This document shows, in pieces, positions 1 through 8,903 of a DNA stretch of 64,000 nucleotides. The translations under genes were made by a program, and so were the position numbers. The notes under the pieces were generated by a model. It searched no databases. It saw only the letters and a program-made list of their open reading frames with translations, and was not told the DNA's origin. Position 1 is the first letter of the stretch. Each line of letters opens with the position of its first letter. Source of the DNA: Methylomagnum ishizawai (GTDB lineage: Bacteria; Pseudomonadota; Gammaproteobacteria; Methylococcales; Methylococcaceae); the NCBI RefSeq assembly GCF_900155475.1, contig NZ_FXAM01000002.1:248001-312000 (forward strand), given 5' to 3'.

Positions 1-1177
1 CCAGGGACAAGGCCAGCAAGGACACCCCGTTGAGGCTGAAACCGAAGGCGTACATGCCAATGAAGGTCGGGATCGCCGACAAGGGTAAGGCCACGGCGGA
101 CACGAAGGTCGCCCGCCAGTCCTTCAGGAACAGCCAGACCACCAGTACCGCCAGCGCCGCCCCCTCGTACAGCAAGGCCATGGAACCTTGGAATTCCTCC
201 TCCACCGGGGTCACGAAGTTGAAGGCTTCGGTGAATTCCAGGTCGGGATGGGCCAGGGCCAACTCGTCCAGCGCCTTGCGCACGCCAGCGCCCACCTCGA
301 CTTCGCCCGCCCCCCGGCTGCGGGTGACCTCGAAACCCACCACCGGCTTGCCGTCGAGCAGGGCCAGGGCGCGGGGTTCGGCCACGGTGTCGCGCACCGT
401 GGCGAGCTGGTCCAGGCGGATGCGCTGTCCATCGGGCAGGGCCAGGGGCAGGGAGCGCAATTCATCCGCCGTGGCGACCGTGCCCAGGGTCCGCACTGGC
501 TGTTCGCCGCCACCAAGCTCGGTGCGTCCGCCCGCGCTTTCCCGCTGCACCTCGCGCAATTGCCGGGAAATATCGGCGGCGGTCGCATCCAGGGCTTGCA
601 ACTTGACCGGATCGAGGGCCACCGAGATTTCCCGGCTGGCCCCGCCCACCCGGTTGACCGCGCCCACGCCGGGAATGGCCAGCAGGCGCTTGGTCACGGT
701 ATCGTCCACGAACCAGGACAAGGCTTCGTCGTCGTGGCGGCGCGAAGCCACGGTGTAGGCCAGGATGGGGGTTTGCGCTAAATCCAGCTTGGTTACCACC
801 GGATCGCGTAGTTCGCCGGGCAAATCGGCGCGGACCTTGGATACCGCCGAGCGGGTGTCGTCCAGTGCCTCCTCCACCGGCTTTTCCATGCGGAATTCCA
901 GGACCAGGCTGACACTGCCGTCCTGGATTTGGGCGCTGATGTGCTTGAGCCCTTGCAGGGTGGCGACGGCGTTCTCCAGCTTGCGGGCCACCTCGGTTTC
1001 CAATTGCGGCGGGGCCGCGCCGGGCAGGCGGGCGTTGATGATGACGGTGGGGAGGTCGAGGTCGGGGAAGTTCTGCACCGACATCGCTTTGAAGCCGAGC
1101 AGGCCACCGAAGGTCAGCAGCACGAACAACATGAGGGCGGGCAGCGGATTGCGGATGCAGGCGGCGGAAATGTTCAT
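1..1177 (-). CDS. RND efflux pump inner-membrane permease (N-terminal part, cut by window edge)
   Basis: This is the first 392 codons of a resistance-nodulation-division (AcrB/HAE1-type) proton-driven efflux permease. The product starts MNISAACIRNP and has the usual first membrane helix at about residues 12-30. A porter domain follows, with the family's typical 'QNFPDLDLP' and 'IPGVGAVNRVGGASREISVALDP' type segments, and membrane helices begin again near residue 340 (EEEFQGSMALLYEGAALAVL). The start at 1177 places the first helix directly after the N-terminus as in the family. The rest of the gene lies left of the window, so the pump class (drug or metal) cannot be decided. No adaptor gene lies upstream of it. 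The orphan adaptor and outer-membrane genes at 24.8-27.4 kb are 24 kb away, and a link to them is only speculation. Confidence 0.9.
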   Translation of the reverse strand, partial: MNISAACIRNPLPALMLFVLLTFGGLLGFKAMSVQNFPDLDLPTVIINARLPGAAPPQLETEVARKLENAVATLQGLKHISAQIQDGSVSLVLEFRMEKPVEEALDDTRSAVSKVRADLPGELRDPVVTKLDLAQTPILAYTVASRRHDDEALSWFVDDTVTKRLLAIPGVGAVNRVGGASREISVALDPVKLQALDATAADISRQLREVQRESAGGRTELGGGEQPVRTLGTVATADELRSLPLALPDGQRIRLDQLATVRDTVAEPRALALLDGKPVVGFEVTRSRGAGEVEVGAGVRKALDELALAHPDLEFTEAFNFVTPVEEEFQGSMALLYEGAALAVLVVWLFLKDWRATFVSAVALPLSAIPTFIGMYAFGFSLNGVSLLALSL

Positions 1178-1389
1178 CTTGGAATGGAGGCTGGCTGGGG
1201 GGCGCGGGATTCTAGAGCATTTTCGGTCCGGGGACGCGACCGGGTGGACGGCGGTGATTCCGTCCGCGCCCAGGCCGGGACAGCGGTGATTTCCCCTAGG
1301 AAAACCACGGATTCCGCGGGTTTCCTGGGCCAGGGATAATCGGGTCTTTTAATAAGAAGGTAATGGCCGCAGTGGCCGGGGGGTGAACC

Positions 1390-1653
1390 ATGTGGAATAC
1401 GACGATGGCTATGGACGGAAAATTCGATATCGGAACGCCGGTGGTGTTCGCGCCGGACAATCCCGCGAAACATCCGCGCTTTATCGGCAAGGACGCGGTG
1501 GTGGTCGATTATTCCGGGGATCGCCACGGGGATTTGGATGTGTTCATCGCGGTCGATGGGCGGATCGTGCTGCTGGTGAAGGAAGCCGACCTCAAGCCCG
1601 CCGCCCGGACTCGATCATATGGGCCGGAGTCCTGGGCGCGACGCACCCAGTGA
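1390..1653 (+). CDS. Small hypothetical protein (87 aa)
   Basis: I do not recognise this protein. It is short and soluble, with no signal peptide or membrane segment. Residues 12-70 alternate hydrophobic and polar residues (GTPVVFAPDNP, DAVVVDYSGD, DLDVFIAVDGRIVLL), which looks like a small beta-barrel of SH3 or KOW style. A G-rich stretch (GGGGGTGA) just before the first ATG could serve as ribosome-binding site. Alternative starts at codons 6 and 8 would lose only a few residues. It follows the divergent RND gene and precedes a sulfotransferase gene. The last 15 residues read like low-information sequence. Its reality is moderately supported by the ordered core. Confidence 0.5.
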   Translation: MWNTTMAMDGKFDIGTPVVFAPDNPAKHPRFIGKDAVVVDYSGDRHGDLDVFIAVDGRIVLLVKEADLKPAARTRSYGPESWARRTQ

Positions 1654-1789
1654 GGCCCACGGCGCGGGCCGCCAAGGCCGGGTACTGGCCCGGCCCGGCA
1701 TACCCGCGGTATCTTGCTCCGGGGCGCGGTCCCGTCCGCCAATCCCGGCGCGGCGGGCATATCCCGACGCCCCGGATTTCCCCACCCCT

Positions 1790-2542
1790 ATGCAATACCT
1801 CTTCATACTCGGCTGTCCGCGCAGCGGAACCACGGTCACGGCCAGGCTGCTAGGCAGCCATCCCGCCATCGTCCTGGGCATAGAACGCTACGCCAAACTG
1901 TTTTTCAAGCACGGGCTGGAACCCGCCCTGTTCGAGAAGGACCGCTTTTTCGATATCCGGCCCGGCGACGCCATCTATCAGGATTTTTCATTCAAGGGCT
2001 ATACCGCCGACGCGGCCACCCTGCGCCAACGCTACGACCAGGCCCGCTATGTCGGCGATAAGATTCCCGGACTCTATCGCCAACCGGAAGCGCTGGCCCG
2101 GTTCCCCAAGACGGAAACCCTGGTGATCGCCACGCTGCGCAATATCTGGGATGTCTGCCTGTCGTATCAGGCAAGGTTTTATTCCACCGGCAAAAACAAA
2201 TGGGACAAGACGGCGCTGCAAGGCGTGCAGGATTGGAATCGGTCGTTGCGGGGAATCGCGGCGATCCAAGCCGCGGGGTATCGGCTCATCATCGCCGATT
2301 ATGACCGCCTCCATACCCCATTGCAGAGCGAGGAGGACTACCGCGACAACCTCGCCGCCCTGCTGCAAACGCTTGGCCTCGCTTGGCACGAACAGATTGC
2401 GAGCCAAGCCGCCTGCGAATGGAGCAGGGTGGCGGACTTGGAAAAAATCCGCCTGCAAGCCAGCCTACCCTTGGACGTGCGTCTCGCCATTTGCCGGGAT
2501 GCCGATTTCGAGGCGTATCGCCGCCTCCTCAAGAGCGCTTGA
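1790..2542 (+). CDS. Sulfotransferase family protein
   Basis: This is a 250-residue cytosolic-type sulfotransferase, expected to move a sulfuryl group from PAPS to a hydroxyl or amine acceptor. The P-loop that binds the 5'-phosphosulfate lies at residues 6-15 (LGCPRSGTT). A second family segment with the 3'-phosphate-binding Arg/Ser type appears near residue 105-125 (LVIATLRNIWDVCLSYQARF). I chose ATG 1790 because it puts the P-loop at the very N-terminus as in the family. The open frame continues upstream to 1619, but those 57 codons have no sulfotransferase character. There is no clear Shine-Dalgarno sequence. The acceptor cannot be told. A glycan or lipid is plausible given the surface-glycan cluster 8 kb away, but that is inference. 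Confidence 0.8.
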   Translation: MQYLFILGCPRSGTTVTARLLGSHPAIVLGIERYAKLFFKHGLEPALFEKDRFFDIRPGDAIYQDFSFKGYTADAATLRQRYDQARYVGDKIPGLYRQPEALARFPKTETLVIATLRNIWDVCLSYQARFYSTGKNKWDKTALQGVQDWNRSLRGIAAIQAAGYRLIIADYDRLHTPLQSEEDYRDNLAALLQTLGLAWHEQIASQAACEWSRVADLEKIRLQASLPLDVRLAICRDADFEAYRRLLKSA

Positions 2543-2565
2543 TGGCCGGGCGGGGCTCGAAAAAA

Positions 2566-2584
2566 GTGTGGAAAAATTCCACAC
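2566..2584. repeat. Candidate parS-like palindrome, copy 1
   Basis: The sequence GTGTGGAA-AAA-TTCCACAC has perfect 8-bp arms around a 3-bp centre. The symmetry extends to 10-bp arms when the flanking AA/TT are included. It is the exact reverse complement of the palindrome at 24496-24514 upstream of parA and differs by one base from that at 24626-24644. No T-run follows on either strand, so a terminator is less likely than a protein-binding site. Confidence 0.55.
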
Positions 2585-2624
2585 TTCCGACCCCCGCGCC
2601 GCCGCCCCTCGCGCCTCCGCCAGC

Positions 2625-2812
2625 ATCCACAGCCACAGGCATACCCGTGCGCCCCATCCCGGCTCGCTGTTGATTTCCATGCCGCTCAGATGCACATCCC
2701 CAGCCCGGCACCCGGCACCTTGCACGAAGTGTCGGCCCGGTAGAAGCGGTCACAGACCCGCGCCATCTGTTCCGGGGCCAGGCCGATGCGTCGGTGATAG
2801 CGCCCGGAGGGT
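2625..2812 (-). pseudogene. Decayed fragment of a histidine kinase ATPase domain
   Basis: Minus-strand translation from about 2812 reads IGLAPEQMARVCDRFYRADTS and then KVPGAGLGMCI before a stop codon. This is the F-box/G2-box pattern of a HATPase domain ('FYRADxS..GxGLGM'). After a frame change the reading continues SGMEINSEPGWGARVCLWL, the normal end of such a domain. No start or complete frame exists, so I read it as a remnant of a second sensor kinase left just downstream of the intact kinase gene. About 60 codons are recognisable. Confidence 0.55.
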
Positions 2813-2844
2813 CGCCGGACGGCACGGGCAATCCACGGCCCGTA

Positions 2845-4416
2845 TCAGGGCTCCGGGGCCGGCCATCCCCTCCCGCCTTCATGCCGCACATCGACCAAGG
2901 GCGGGCTTTGCCTGGACGTGGCCACCACCGGTAGCAACACCGTCACCAAGGTGCCCTTGCCCGGCACGCTCTGGATTTGCGCTGTGCCCCCGGATTGGCG
3001 GGCGAAGCCGTACACCATGGCGAGGCCCAGCCCGGTGCCCTTGCCCCGCTCCTTGGTGGTGAAGAAGGGATCGAAGGCCCGCGCCGCCACCCCAGGACTC
3101 ATCCCGGCCCCGGTGTCGTCCACGCCGATGGCGATGTATTCGCCGGGCGGCAGTTCCGGGGCGGTTTCCTGGTGTTCCAACAGGCCCAGCCAATGGGTGT
3201 AGACGCAGAGCGAACCGCCTTGGGGCATGGCGTCGCGGGCGTTGATGACGAGGTTGAGGATGGCGTTGCTGAAACCGCCCTGGTCGATATGGGCGATGGC
3301 GTCCACCGCCAGCGGGGCGACTTCGACCTGGACGGCCTTGCCCGCGGTCTGCCGGATCAGGGGTTCCAACTCGCGCAGTAAGGCGTTGATATTGACATCG
3401 CGGGCTTCGAGCGGCTGGCGGCGGGCCACCGCCAACAGCGAACGGGTCACTTCGACGCCCCGCTCCGCCGCGGTCAGGGCCGATTGCACCACCTGGCGGC
3501 GTTCCATGGCCGTCAACGGTTCGTTCAAAAGCTCCAGGCTGCCGATGACGATGCTCAGGATGTTGTTGAAATCGTGGCAAAGCCCGCTGGTCAATTGGCC
3601 GATGGCTTCCAGCTTCTGGGCTTGCACCCAACGGCCCTCGGCCAGCAAGCGGTCGGAGATATCGCGGATGAAGCCGGTATAGCAGCGCTGGCCGCCCAAT
3701 TCGAGCTGGGAAGCCTGGATTTCCACCGGCATTCCGCCCCCATCGCGTTGACGGGCGATGAACCTCCGGCGGCGGCCGCTGCCCTGCTCCCGGCAGGTCC
3801 GCAGGAAACGGGCGAACACATCCTCCGGTTCGCCCGGATTGCCCCGCGGCTGGATGGCCTGTTCCAACGACCGGCCCGACACTTCTTCCTGCGTGTAGCC
3901 GAACATGCTTTCGGCGCGGGGGCTCCATTCCTGGATGCGGCCCTGTCCGTCCAGCACGAAATAGGCATCGGGCGAACCCTGGATGGCGCTGCGGTAGAGC
4001 GCCTCGCGGCATTGCCCCGGCCCGGCCCGCTCCCCGGCGTCCGGGATATCGAGCCGGACCGCGAGGATTTCCATTCCGCCCGGTCCCGCCCGGTGGGCCG
4101 CGAAGCGGTCGCGCACCCGGACATAGTCCTCCTGGCCGGGGCCGGGGCGGCAGCGGTATTCCAATTCGACCTCCCCGCCCGCTTCCAGGCCGGCCAGCGG
4201 GCCGACGACCTGGGGCCAATCCTCGGGGTGGATATGCGCGGCCCAGGAGCCGGGTTCCCCACCCATCATGGCCGGAGCGTCGGCGCGGAACCTGGGATTG
4301 GCATGGATCAACTCCGTGCCGCCGTCGTCCCCGCGCCAGAGCAGGTACATCGGCACCGGGCTGGCATCGAAATAGCGCAGGGCTTCCGCGCCGGGGGACT
4401 GGATTGGACTGGACAT
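2845..4416 (-). CDS. PAS-domain sensor histidine kinase
   Basis: This 523-residue soluble kinase has two PAS-like segments (about 13-125 and 138-258; the second has 'GRIQEWSPRAESMFGYTQEEV'). A dimerisation/phosphoacceptor domain follows with His281 in GLCHDFNNILS, then a HATPase domain with N-box (NLVINARDAM), G1 (DTGAGM), F-box (FDPFFTT) and G2 (GKGTGLGLAMVYG). No membrane segment is visible, so the input is probably cytoplasmic. The start has a strong ribosome-binding site (AGGAG about 7 bases upstream). It is divergent from the HTH-receiver gene at 4724, which is a likely partner. The FNN-type H-box groups it with PAS-linked kinases often paired with separate receivers. Confidence 0.88.
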   Translation of the reverse strand: MSSPIQSPGAEALRYFDASPVPMYLLWRGDDGGTELIHANPRFRADAPAMMGGEPGSWAAHIHPEDWPQVVGPLAGLEAGGEVELEYRCRPGPGQEDYVRVRDRFAAHRAGPGGMEILAVRLDIPDAGERAGPGQCREALYRSAIQGSPDAYFVLDGQGRIQEWSPRAESMFGYTQEEVSGRSLEQAIQPRGNPGEPEDVFARFLRTCREQGSGRRRRFIARQRDGGGMPVEIQASQLELGGQRCYTGFIRDISDRLLAEGRWVQAQKLEAIGQLTSGLCHDFNNILSIVIGSLELLNEPLTAMERRQVVQSALTAAERGVEVTRSLLAVARRQPLEARDVNINALLRELEPLIRQTAGKAVQVEVAPLAVDAIAHIDQGGFSNAILNLVINARDAMPQGGSLCVYTHWLGLLEHQETAPELPPGEYIAIGVDDTGAGMSPGVAARAFDPFFTTKERGKGTGLGLAMVYGFARQSGGTAQIQSVPGKGTLVTVLLPVVATSRQSPPLVDVRHEGGRGWPAPEP

Positions 4417-4723
4417 GGCTTCGCTCCTGAAGGCTGGAGAGGGGGAGCTATGGATCGATCCGGCGGGGCTGGGCTGGGATAGAAAGGGGAACAGTAACCT
4501 GCCACTGGCTTCGATGCCGCTAGGGGGCCGCGTTCGATCTGATTTTTAGTAAAAATTAGAACATATTAAAAAAAATCAGTAAAATAATTTCGGCGGCTGC
4601 GACGAAAGTATAGGGAAAAATCGGCGCGGGAACGGTCGGCCGCGGCGGGACCGCAGGAGTGGCCGGGCCCGCCGCCATCCATCCCCACCGCCCGGCGCAT
4701 TCCACCGGCAACAGAAAAACGCC
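4417..4723. promoter_or_regulatory. Divergent promoter region with an AT-rich inverted repeat
   Basis: This 307-bp gap separates the divergent kinase and HTH-receiver genes. It holds an AT-rich stretch at about 4535-4595 in otherwise GC-rich DNA. Inside it CTGATTTTT (4539-4547) is mirrored by AAAAATCAG (4571-4579), 9-bp arms 23 bp apart. This could be an operator or a promoter region; no -35/-10 pair is convincing. Confidence 0.35.
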
Positions 4724-5350
4724 ATGGAGAAACCACCCAAGTCCTTCCGTCCCAAGATTCCCAAGAGTTTCTGCACCACCGCCCAGGCCGCCGAAAAGCT
4801 GGGGGTGTCCATCCGGACGGTGCAACTTTGGACCGAAAGCGGTTTGCTGGCCGCCTGGAAAACCGGGGGCGGCCACCGCCGCATCCCCCTGGAATCCTTG
4901 GACAAGCTCCTGCTCCATCCCCCGCCCGCGCCGGACGGGGCCGCCGTGCCCGAATCCAGCCTGCGGGTGCTGGTGGTCGAGGACGAACCCGGCCTGTTGA
5001 CGCTGTACCGCGCCCAGGTGCGGCGCTGGCCGGTGGCGACCGAACTGGCGACGGCCCAGGACGGTTTCGACGCCCTGCTCAAGCTCGGCCAGGCCAAGCC
5101 GCATCTGATGATCACCGATCTCCTGATGCCGCACATGGACGGCTTCGGGATGCTCAAGCGGTTGCGCGGCCTGCCTGAGTTCGCGGATATGGCCATCGTC
5201 GCCGTGACCAGCCTGGACCCGGAGCAAATCGCCGAGCGCGGCGGCCTGCCGGGCGGGATTCCGGTACTGTCGAAACCCATCCGCTTCGATGCGCTGGAGC
5301 GAATCGCGATTAAACTTGCTGTGGCCCGGCGGCTATTGCCCGCCGGGTAG
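4724..5350 (+). CDS. HTH (MerR/excisionase-type) - receiver domain response regulator
   Basis: This is a 208-residue regulator with an unusual order. An N-terminal MerR/excisionase-type helix-turn-helix (about 15-63: CTTAQAAEKLGVSIRTVQLW...GGGHRRIP) is followed by a receiver domain (about 80-200). The receiver has the acidic pair (VVEDEPG), phospho-acceptor Asp132 in MITDLLMPHMDG and the conserved Lys184 (LSKPI). Most response regulators carry DNA-binding domains C-terminal to the receiver. It probably takes phosphate from one of the neighbouring kinases and acts on DNA, perhaps at the divergent promoter beside it. No strong ribosome-binding site precedes the ATG. The residues upstream of the HTH look disordered and basic. 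Confidence 0.85.
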   Translation: MEKPPKSFRPKIPKSFCTTAQAAEKLGVSIRTVQLWTESGLLAAWKTGGGHRRIPLESLDKLLLHPPPAPDGAAVPESSLRVLVVEDEPGLLTLYRAQVRRWPVATELATAQDGFDALLKLGQAKPHLMITDLLMPHMDGFGMLKRLRGLPEFADMAIVAVTSLDPEQIAERGGLPGGIPVLSKPIRFDALERIAIKLAVARRLLPAG

Positions 5351-5412
5351 GCCATCGCTTCATCAAGCGCCGCCGGTCCCAGGGCCAGGGCGCGATACCG
5401 GATTGAACAACC

Positions 5413-5775
5413 ATGCACAAGATATTGGTGGTGGACGACCATCTGGATATCCGCAAGCTCATGCGGATCACCCTCGACAAGGAATACCTGGTGACCGAGG
5501 CCGAGACCGGCGACAGCGCCTTGGAGATCATCCGGCGCGAGCGGCCCGGCCTGGTGCTGCTGGATATCATGATGCCGGGCAAACTGGACGGCCTCGCGGT
5601 GCTGGAAGCGGTCAAGGGCGACCCGGAGTTGAACGGCACCTGCGTGGTGATGTTGACCGCCCGCGGCCAGGTCAAGGATTACGAGGCGGGGATGCTGCGC
5701 GGGGCCGACGGCTACTTCATCAAGCCGTTCAGCCCGTTGCAGTTGCTGGATTTCATCCGCAAGCGCCTGGGCTGA
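5413..5775 (+). CDS. Single-domain response regulator (CheY-like)
   Basis: This 120-residue protein is a lone receiver domain. The acidic pocket is at residues 8-9 (VVDDH), the phospho-acceptor is Asp51 in LLDIMMPGKLDG, and Thr82 and Lys104 (FIKPF) complete the active site. It has no output domain, so it probably works by protein contact or as a phosphate shuttle. It lies 62 bp after the HTH-receiver gene and 71 bp before the hybrid kinase, all on the same strand, so the three are likely co-transcribed. A role as relay partner for the Hpt domain of the hybrid kinase is plausible but not shown. Confidence 0.87.
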   Translation: MHKILVVDDHLDIRKLMRITLDKEYLVTEAETGDSALEIIRRERPGLVLLDIMMPGKLDGLAVLEAVKGDPELNGTCVVMLTARGQVKDYEAGMLRGADGYFIKPFSPLQLLDFIRKRLG

Positions 5776-5846
5776 AAGCGGCACCGCCCGCGCGGCGGGG
5801 TATTCCGCGACCCACGCAACCACCATCGACCCCCCTTCCCGAGGCC

Positions 5847-8800
5847 ATGAACAGCCCGATCCTGGTATATACGCCCTATCTTTGGCCGCTGTGGATGGCA
5901 GCGGGCCTATTGGGTGCCTTGGGGCTTTATGCCTGGCGCTACCGGGCGGCGGCCCTGCCTTTCGCCCTCCTGATGCTGCTGGCGGCGGCGACCAACCTGT
6001 TGTATTCCCTGGAAGCGGCGGCGGCGGCGCTGCCCTTGAAGATGCTGGCCTCGGAATGGCGCTTCGTGCCCTGCGCCTTCCTTCCTCCCATGGTCCTGGC
6101 GACCGCGCGGTCCTACTATACCGGGGCCGGGCACGGGTTTTCCGCCCTGGGCTGGGCCGCGCTGCTATGCGTGCCCACCCTGACCGCCCTCGCCCCGCTG
6201 GTCCCCACTTTCCACGCGCTGTTCCGCGACGGGTTCCACCTGGAATGGCGCGGGGTCCAGCCCGTGCTGCTGTGGGAGAACGGTCCCTGGTTCACGGTGC
6301 ATTACCTCTATGGTTCGCTCCTGATCTGGACCAGTTGCGCCCTGTTGCTCGCCGCCCTGCGCTCCCCCCGCCTCAAACGGAGCGATACCCTCTTGCTCCT
6401 GCTGGGCATCGCCCTGCCCGACGCGGTGGATATCCTGTTCCAACTGCGCCTGCTGCCGGTGCGGGGCTTCAATTTTGCGTTCCCGGCCACCGTGTTCACC
6501 GGCCTGTGCTTCGGCTGGGCCTTGTTGCGGGGCCGGGCCTTCGAGGCCATGCCCCTGGCCCGGCGCATCGTGCTGGATAACCTGGGCGATCCCCTGCTGA
6601 TCCTGGACCCCGGCCTGCGCCTGGCCGACGGCAACCGGGCGGCCCACGCCCATTGGGCTATCGGTGCCGCCGACCTGGGCCGCCCCGCCAAGGAGTGCCT
6701 GCCCGTCGCCTGGGCGGACCTGCTGGACGGCTACGACGGCCGGGAACCCCGCCGCAAGGAAGCCGGGATCGAACCGGAGCGGCGGCGGGTCTACCGGCTG
6801 GCGCTCTCGCCGATCCTGGAACCGGGCGGCGGCCTGCTCGGGCACCTGTTGTACGGCCACGAAATCACTGCCCACAAGGCGGCGGAAACCGCGCTCCGCG
6901 ACAGCGAACAGCGCTTCCGGCAATTGGCCGACAACACCACCGATGTGTTCTGGGTGGCGGAATGGCCGAGCATCAAATTGCTCTATATCAGCCCGGCCTT
7001 CGAGTCCATCTGGAGCCTGCCCCGGCACGCGCTATACCGCGATCCCCGGCGGCGCTGGCGGGCTTCGGTCCATCCCGGCGACCGCACCCGGCTGTGGCGG
7101 CGCTGGCGCGAGCAGATGGAGGGCGGCCAATCCGAACTCGAATACCGCATCGTCCGGCCCGATGGCGGGGTGCGCTGGATCGAGGACCGCAGCCGTTTGA
7201 TCGCCGATGGCCGGGGTTTCAGGATCGTCGGCATCGCCCGCGATATTACCCGCGCCAAGCAACTCTCCGAGGAATTGGAACGCCACCGCCACCACCTGGA
7301 GGATTTGGTGGCCGAGCGCACGGCCCAACTCGAAGAGGCCCGCCGCCAAGCCGAATCCGCCAACGCCGCCAAGGGCAGCTTCCTCGCCAATATGAGCCAT
7401 GAAATCCGCACCCCGATCAGCGCGGTACTCGGGCTGGCCGACCTGTGCCTGCAAACCGGGCCTTCCGAACGCCAGCGCGGCTACCTGCTCAAGATCAAGG
7501 GCGCTTCGACCGGCCTGCTCGGCATCATCAACGACATCCTGGACTTCTCCAAGATCGAGGCGGGCAAACTGGAATTGGAGGACATCGAGTTCGGCCTGGA
7601 CGAGGTGCTGGAACGGCTGGCGGCGGTGGTGGCGGAACAGGCGCGGGAACGCGGGCTGGAACTGGTGTTCAACGGGGCGGAACGGGTGTCGGCCCGCCTG
7701 GTCGGCGATCCCCTGCGGCTGGGGCAGGTGCTGATCAACCTGGTGGGCAACGCCATCAAATTCTCCGCGCGGGGGACGGTGGCGGTGGATTTCCGCGAAG
7801 AGACCGGGGAGGACGGCGTTTCGGTCCTGCATGTGGCGGTTTCCGACCCAGGCATCGGCCTGACCCCGGCGCAATTGGCCGGCTTGTTCAGCCCGTTCTC
7901 GCAGGCGGATTCCTCGACCACCCGGCGCTATGGCGGCACCGGGCTGGGCTTGGCGATCAGCCGTCGCTTGGTGGAAATGATGGGCGGCACCTTGTCGGCG
8001 GCCAGCGAATACGGGCGGGGCAGCGTGTTCCGCTTCAGTGTGCGGCTACGGGCGGGGCGGGGTGTCGCGTCGCCATCCGGCAGCGGCGCGGACACGGACG
8101 TGCTGGCCGGGCAATTGCTCGGGGCCGATATCCTCCTGGTCGAGGACAATGTGATCAACCGCGAAATCCTGGTGGAACTGCTGGGCGACCGGGGCTTGCG
8201 GGTGCGCCCGGTGGAAAACGGCCTGCAAGCGCTCCAGGCCGTGGCGGCCCGGAAACCGGACGCGGTGCTGATGGATTGCCAGATGCCGGTGATGGACGGC
8301 TACGAAACCTGCCGCGCACTCAGGGCCAATCCGGCCTACCGCGACCTGCCTATCATCGCCTTGACCGCCAACGCCCTCGGCAGCGACCGCGAGCGCTGCC
8401 TCGAAGCCGGCATGAACGCCTATCTTGCCAAGCCGGTGGACCTGGACGCGCTGCTGCGGGCGCTGGCCCGATGGGTGGGGTCGGCGCGGGCGGCGGCGGA
8501 ACCGGTTCTGCCCGCCGCCTCCGGAACCGATTCCGATTCCACCCCCGCTATCGACATGGCGGCCGGGCTGCCGCGGGTGGACCACAACCGGGAACTCTAT
8601 TTCAGGCTTTTGCGGAAATTCCGGGACGAACACCTGCCGGGATTCGAGGTGGCGTTCCGGGCGGCGGCGGCGGCGGGGCATTGGGAAGCGGCCCGGCGCT
8701 CGGCCCATTCCCTCAAGGGCACGGCCCGGACCCTGGGCGCGGAACGGTTGGGGGACCGGGCGGCGGAACTGGAAGTCCTGGCCCGGCAAGCCGGGCCGGT

Positions 8801-8876
8801 GGAGGAGGCTTTGGCCGGACTGGCGGTGGAACTCGACCGGGTCGCCGCCGCGATAGACGCGCTCCCGGAAGAATAA
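5847..8876 (+). CDS. 7TM hybrid histidine kinase with receiver and Hpt domains
   Basis: This is a 1009-residue membrane sensor. Seven hydrophobic segments fill residues 8-235 (histidine-kinase 7TM type). A short PAS-like region (about 240-340) and a PAS domain (about 350-470) follow, then a coiled linker and a phosphoacceptor domain with His518 (NMSHEIRTPISAVLG). Next are a HATPase domain (NLVGNAIKFS, DPGIGL, YGGTGLGLAIS), a receiver with Asp810 (MDCQMPVMDGYE), and a C-terminal Hpt domain with His954 (SAHSLKGTARTLGAERLG). All phosphorelay residues are present, so it can run a His-Asp-His relay alone and pass phosphate to a separate receiver such as the one just upstream. ATG 5847 places the first helix at the N-terminus and has a GAGG site; the frame is open further upstream but overlaps the receiver gene. 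Confidence 0.92.
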   Translation: MNSPILVYTPYLWPLWMAAGLLGALGLYAWRYRAAALPFALLMLLAAATNLLYSLEAAAAALPLKMLASEWRFVPCAFLPPMVLATARSYYTGAGHGFSALGWAALLCVPTLTALAPLVPTFHALFRDGFHLEWRGVQPVLLWENGPWFTVHYLYGSLLIWTSCALLLAALRSPRLKRSDTLLLLLGIALPDAVDILFQLRLLPVRGFNFAFPATVFTGLCFGWALLRGRAFEAMPLARRIVLDNLGDPLLILDPGLRLADGNRAAHAHWAIGAADLGRPAKECLPVAWADLLDGYDGREPRRKEAGIEPERRRVYRLALSPILEPGGGLLGHLLYGHEITAHKAAETALRDSEQRFRQLADNTTDVFWVAEWPSIKLLYISPAFESIWSLPRHALYRDPRRRWRASVHPGDRTRLWRRWREQMEGGQSELEYRIVRPDGGVRWIEDRSRLIADGRGFRIVGIARDITRAKQLSEELERHRHHLEDLVAERTAQLEEARRQAESANAAKGSFLANMSHEIRTPISAVLGLADLCLQTGPSERQRGYLLKIKGASTGLLGIINDILDFSKIEAGKLELEDIEFGLDEVLERLAAVVAEQARERGLELVFNGAERVSARLVGDPLRLGQVLINLVGNAIKFSARGTVAVDFREETGEDGVSVLHVAVSDPGIGLTPAQLAGLFSPFSQADSSTTRRYGGTGLGLAISRRLVEMMGGTLSAASEYGRGSVFRFSVRLRAGRGVASPSGSGADTDVLAGQLLGADILLVEDNVINREILVELLGDRGLRVRPVENGLQALQAVAARKPDAVLMDCQMPVMDGYETCRALRANPAYRDLPIIALTANALGSDRERCLEAGMNAYLAKPVDLDALLRALARWVGSARAAAEPVLPAASGTDSDSTPAIDMAAGLPRVDHNRELYFRLLRKFRDEHLPGFEVAFRAAAAAGHWEAARRSAHSLKGTARTLGAERLGDRAAELEVLARQAGPVEEALAGLAVELDRVAAAIDALPEE

Positions 8877-8898
8877 GGCCGCGGTCCCCGGCGCGGCC
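8877..8898. terminator. Stem-loop between convergent genes
   Basis: GGCCGCG and CGCGGCC form 7-bp arms around an 8-base loop, exactly in the 27-bp space between the stops of the hybrid kinase (plus strand) and the EAL-like gene (minus strand). There is no T-tract, so a rho-independent terminator of the classic type is not proven. Confidence 0.3.
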
Positions 8899-8903
8899 CG
8901 GAA

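Larger units (their letters stand above)
2543..2844. other. Gap between convergent genes: palindrome and kinase remnant
   Basis: No intact gene is seen between the sulfotransferase stop and the kinase stop. The gap holds a 19-bp palindrome (2566-2584) and a decayed piece of a histidine kinase ATPase domain on the minus strand (about 2625-2812). Both have their own entries. Confidence 0.6.

Noticed and set aside
2566-2584. Palindrome read as a transcription terminator between convergent genes
   Set aside because: No T-run follows on either strand, and identical palindromes occur upstream of parA where a terminator makes little sense.
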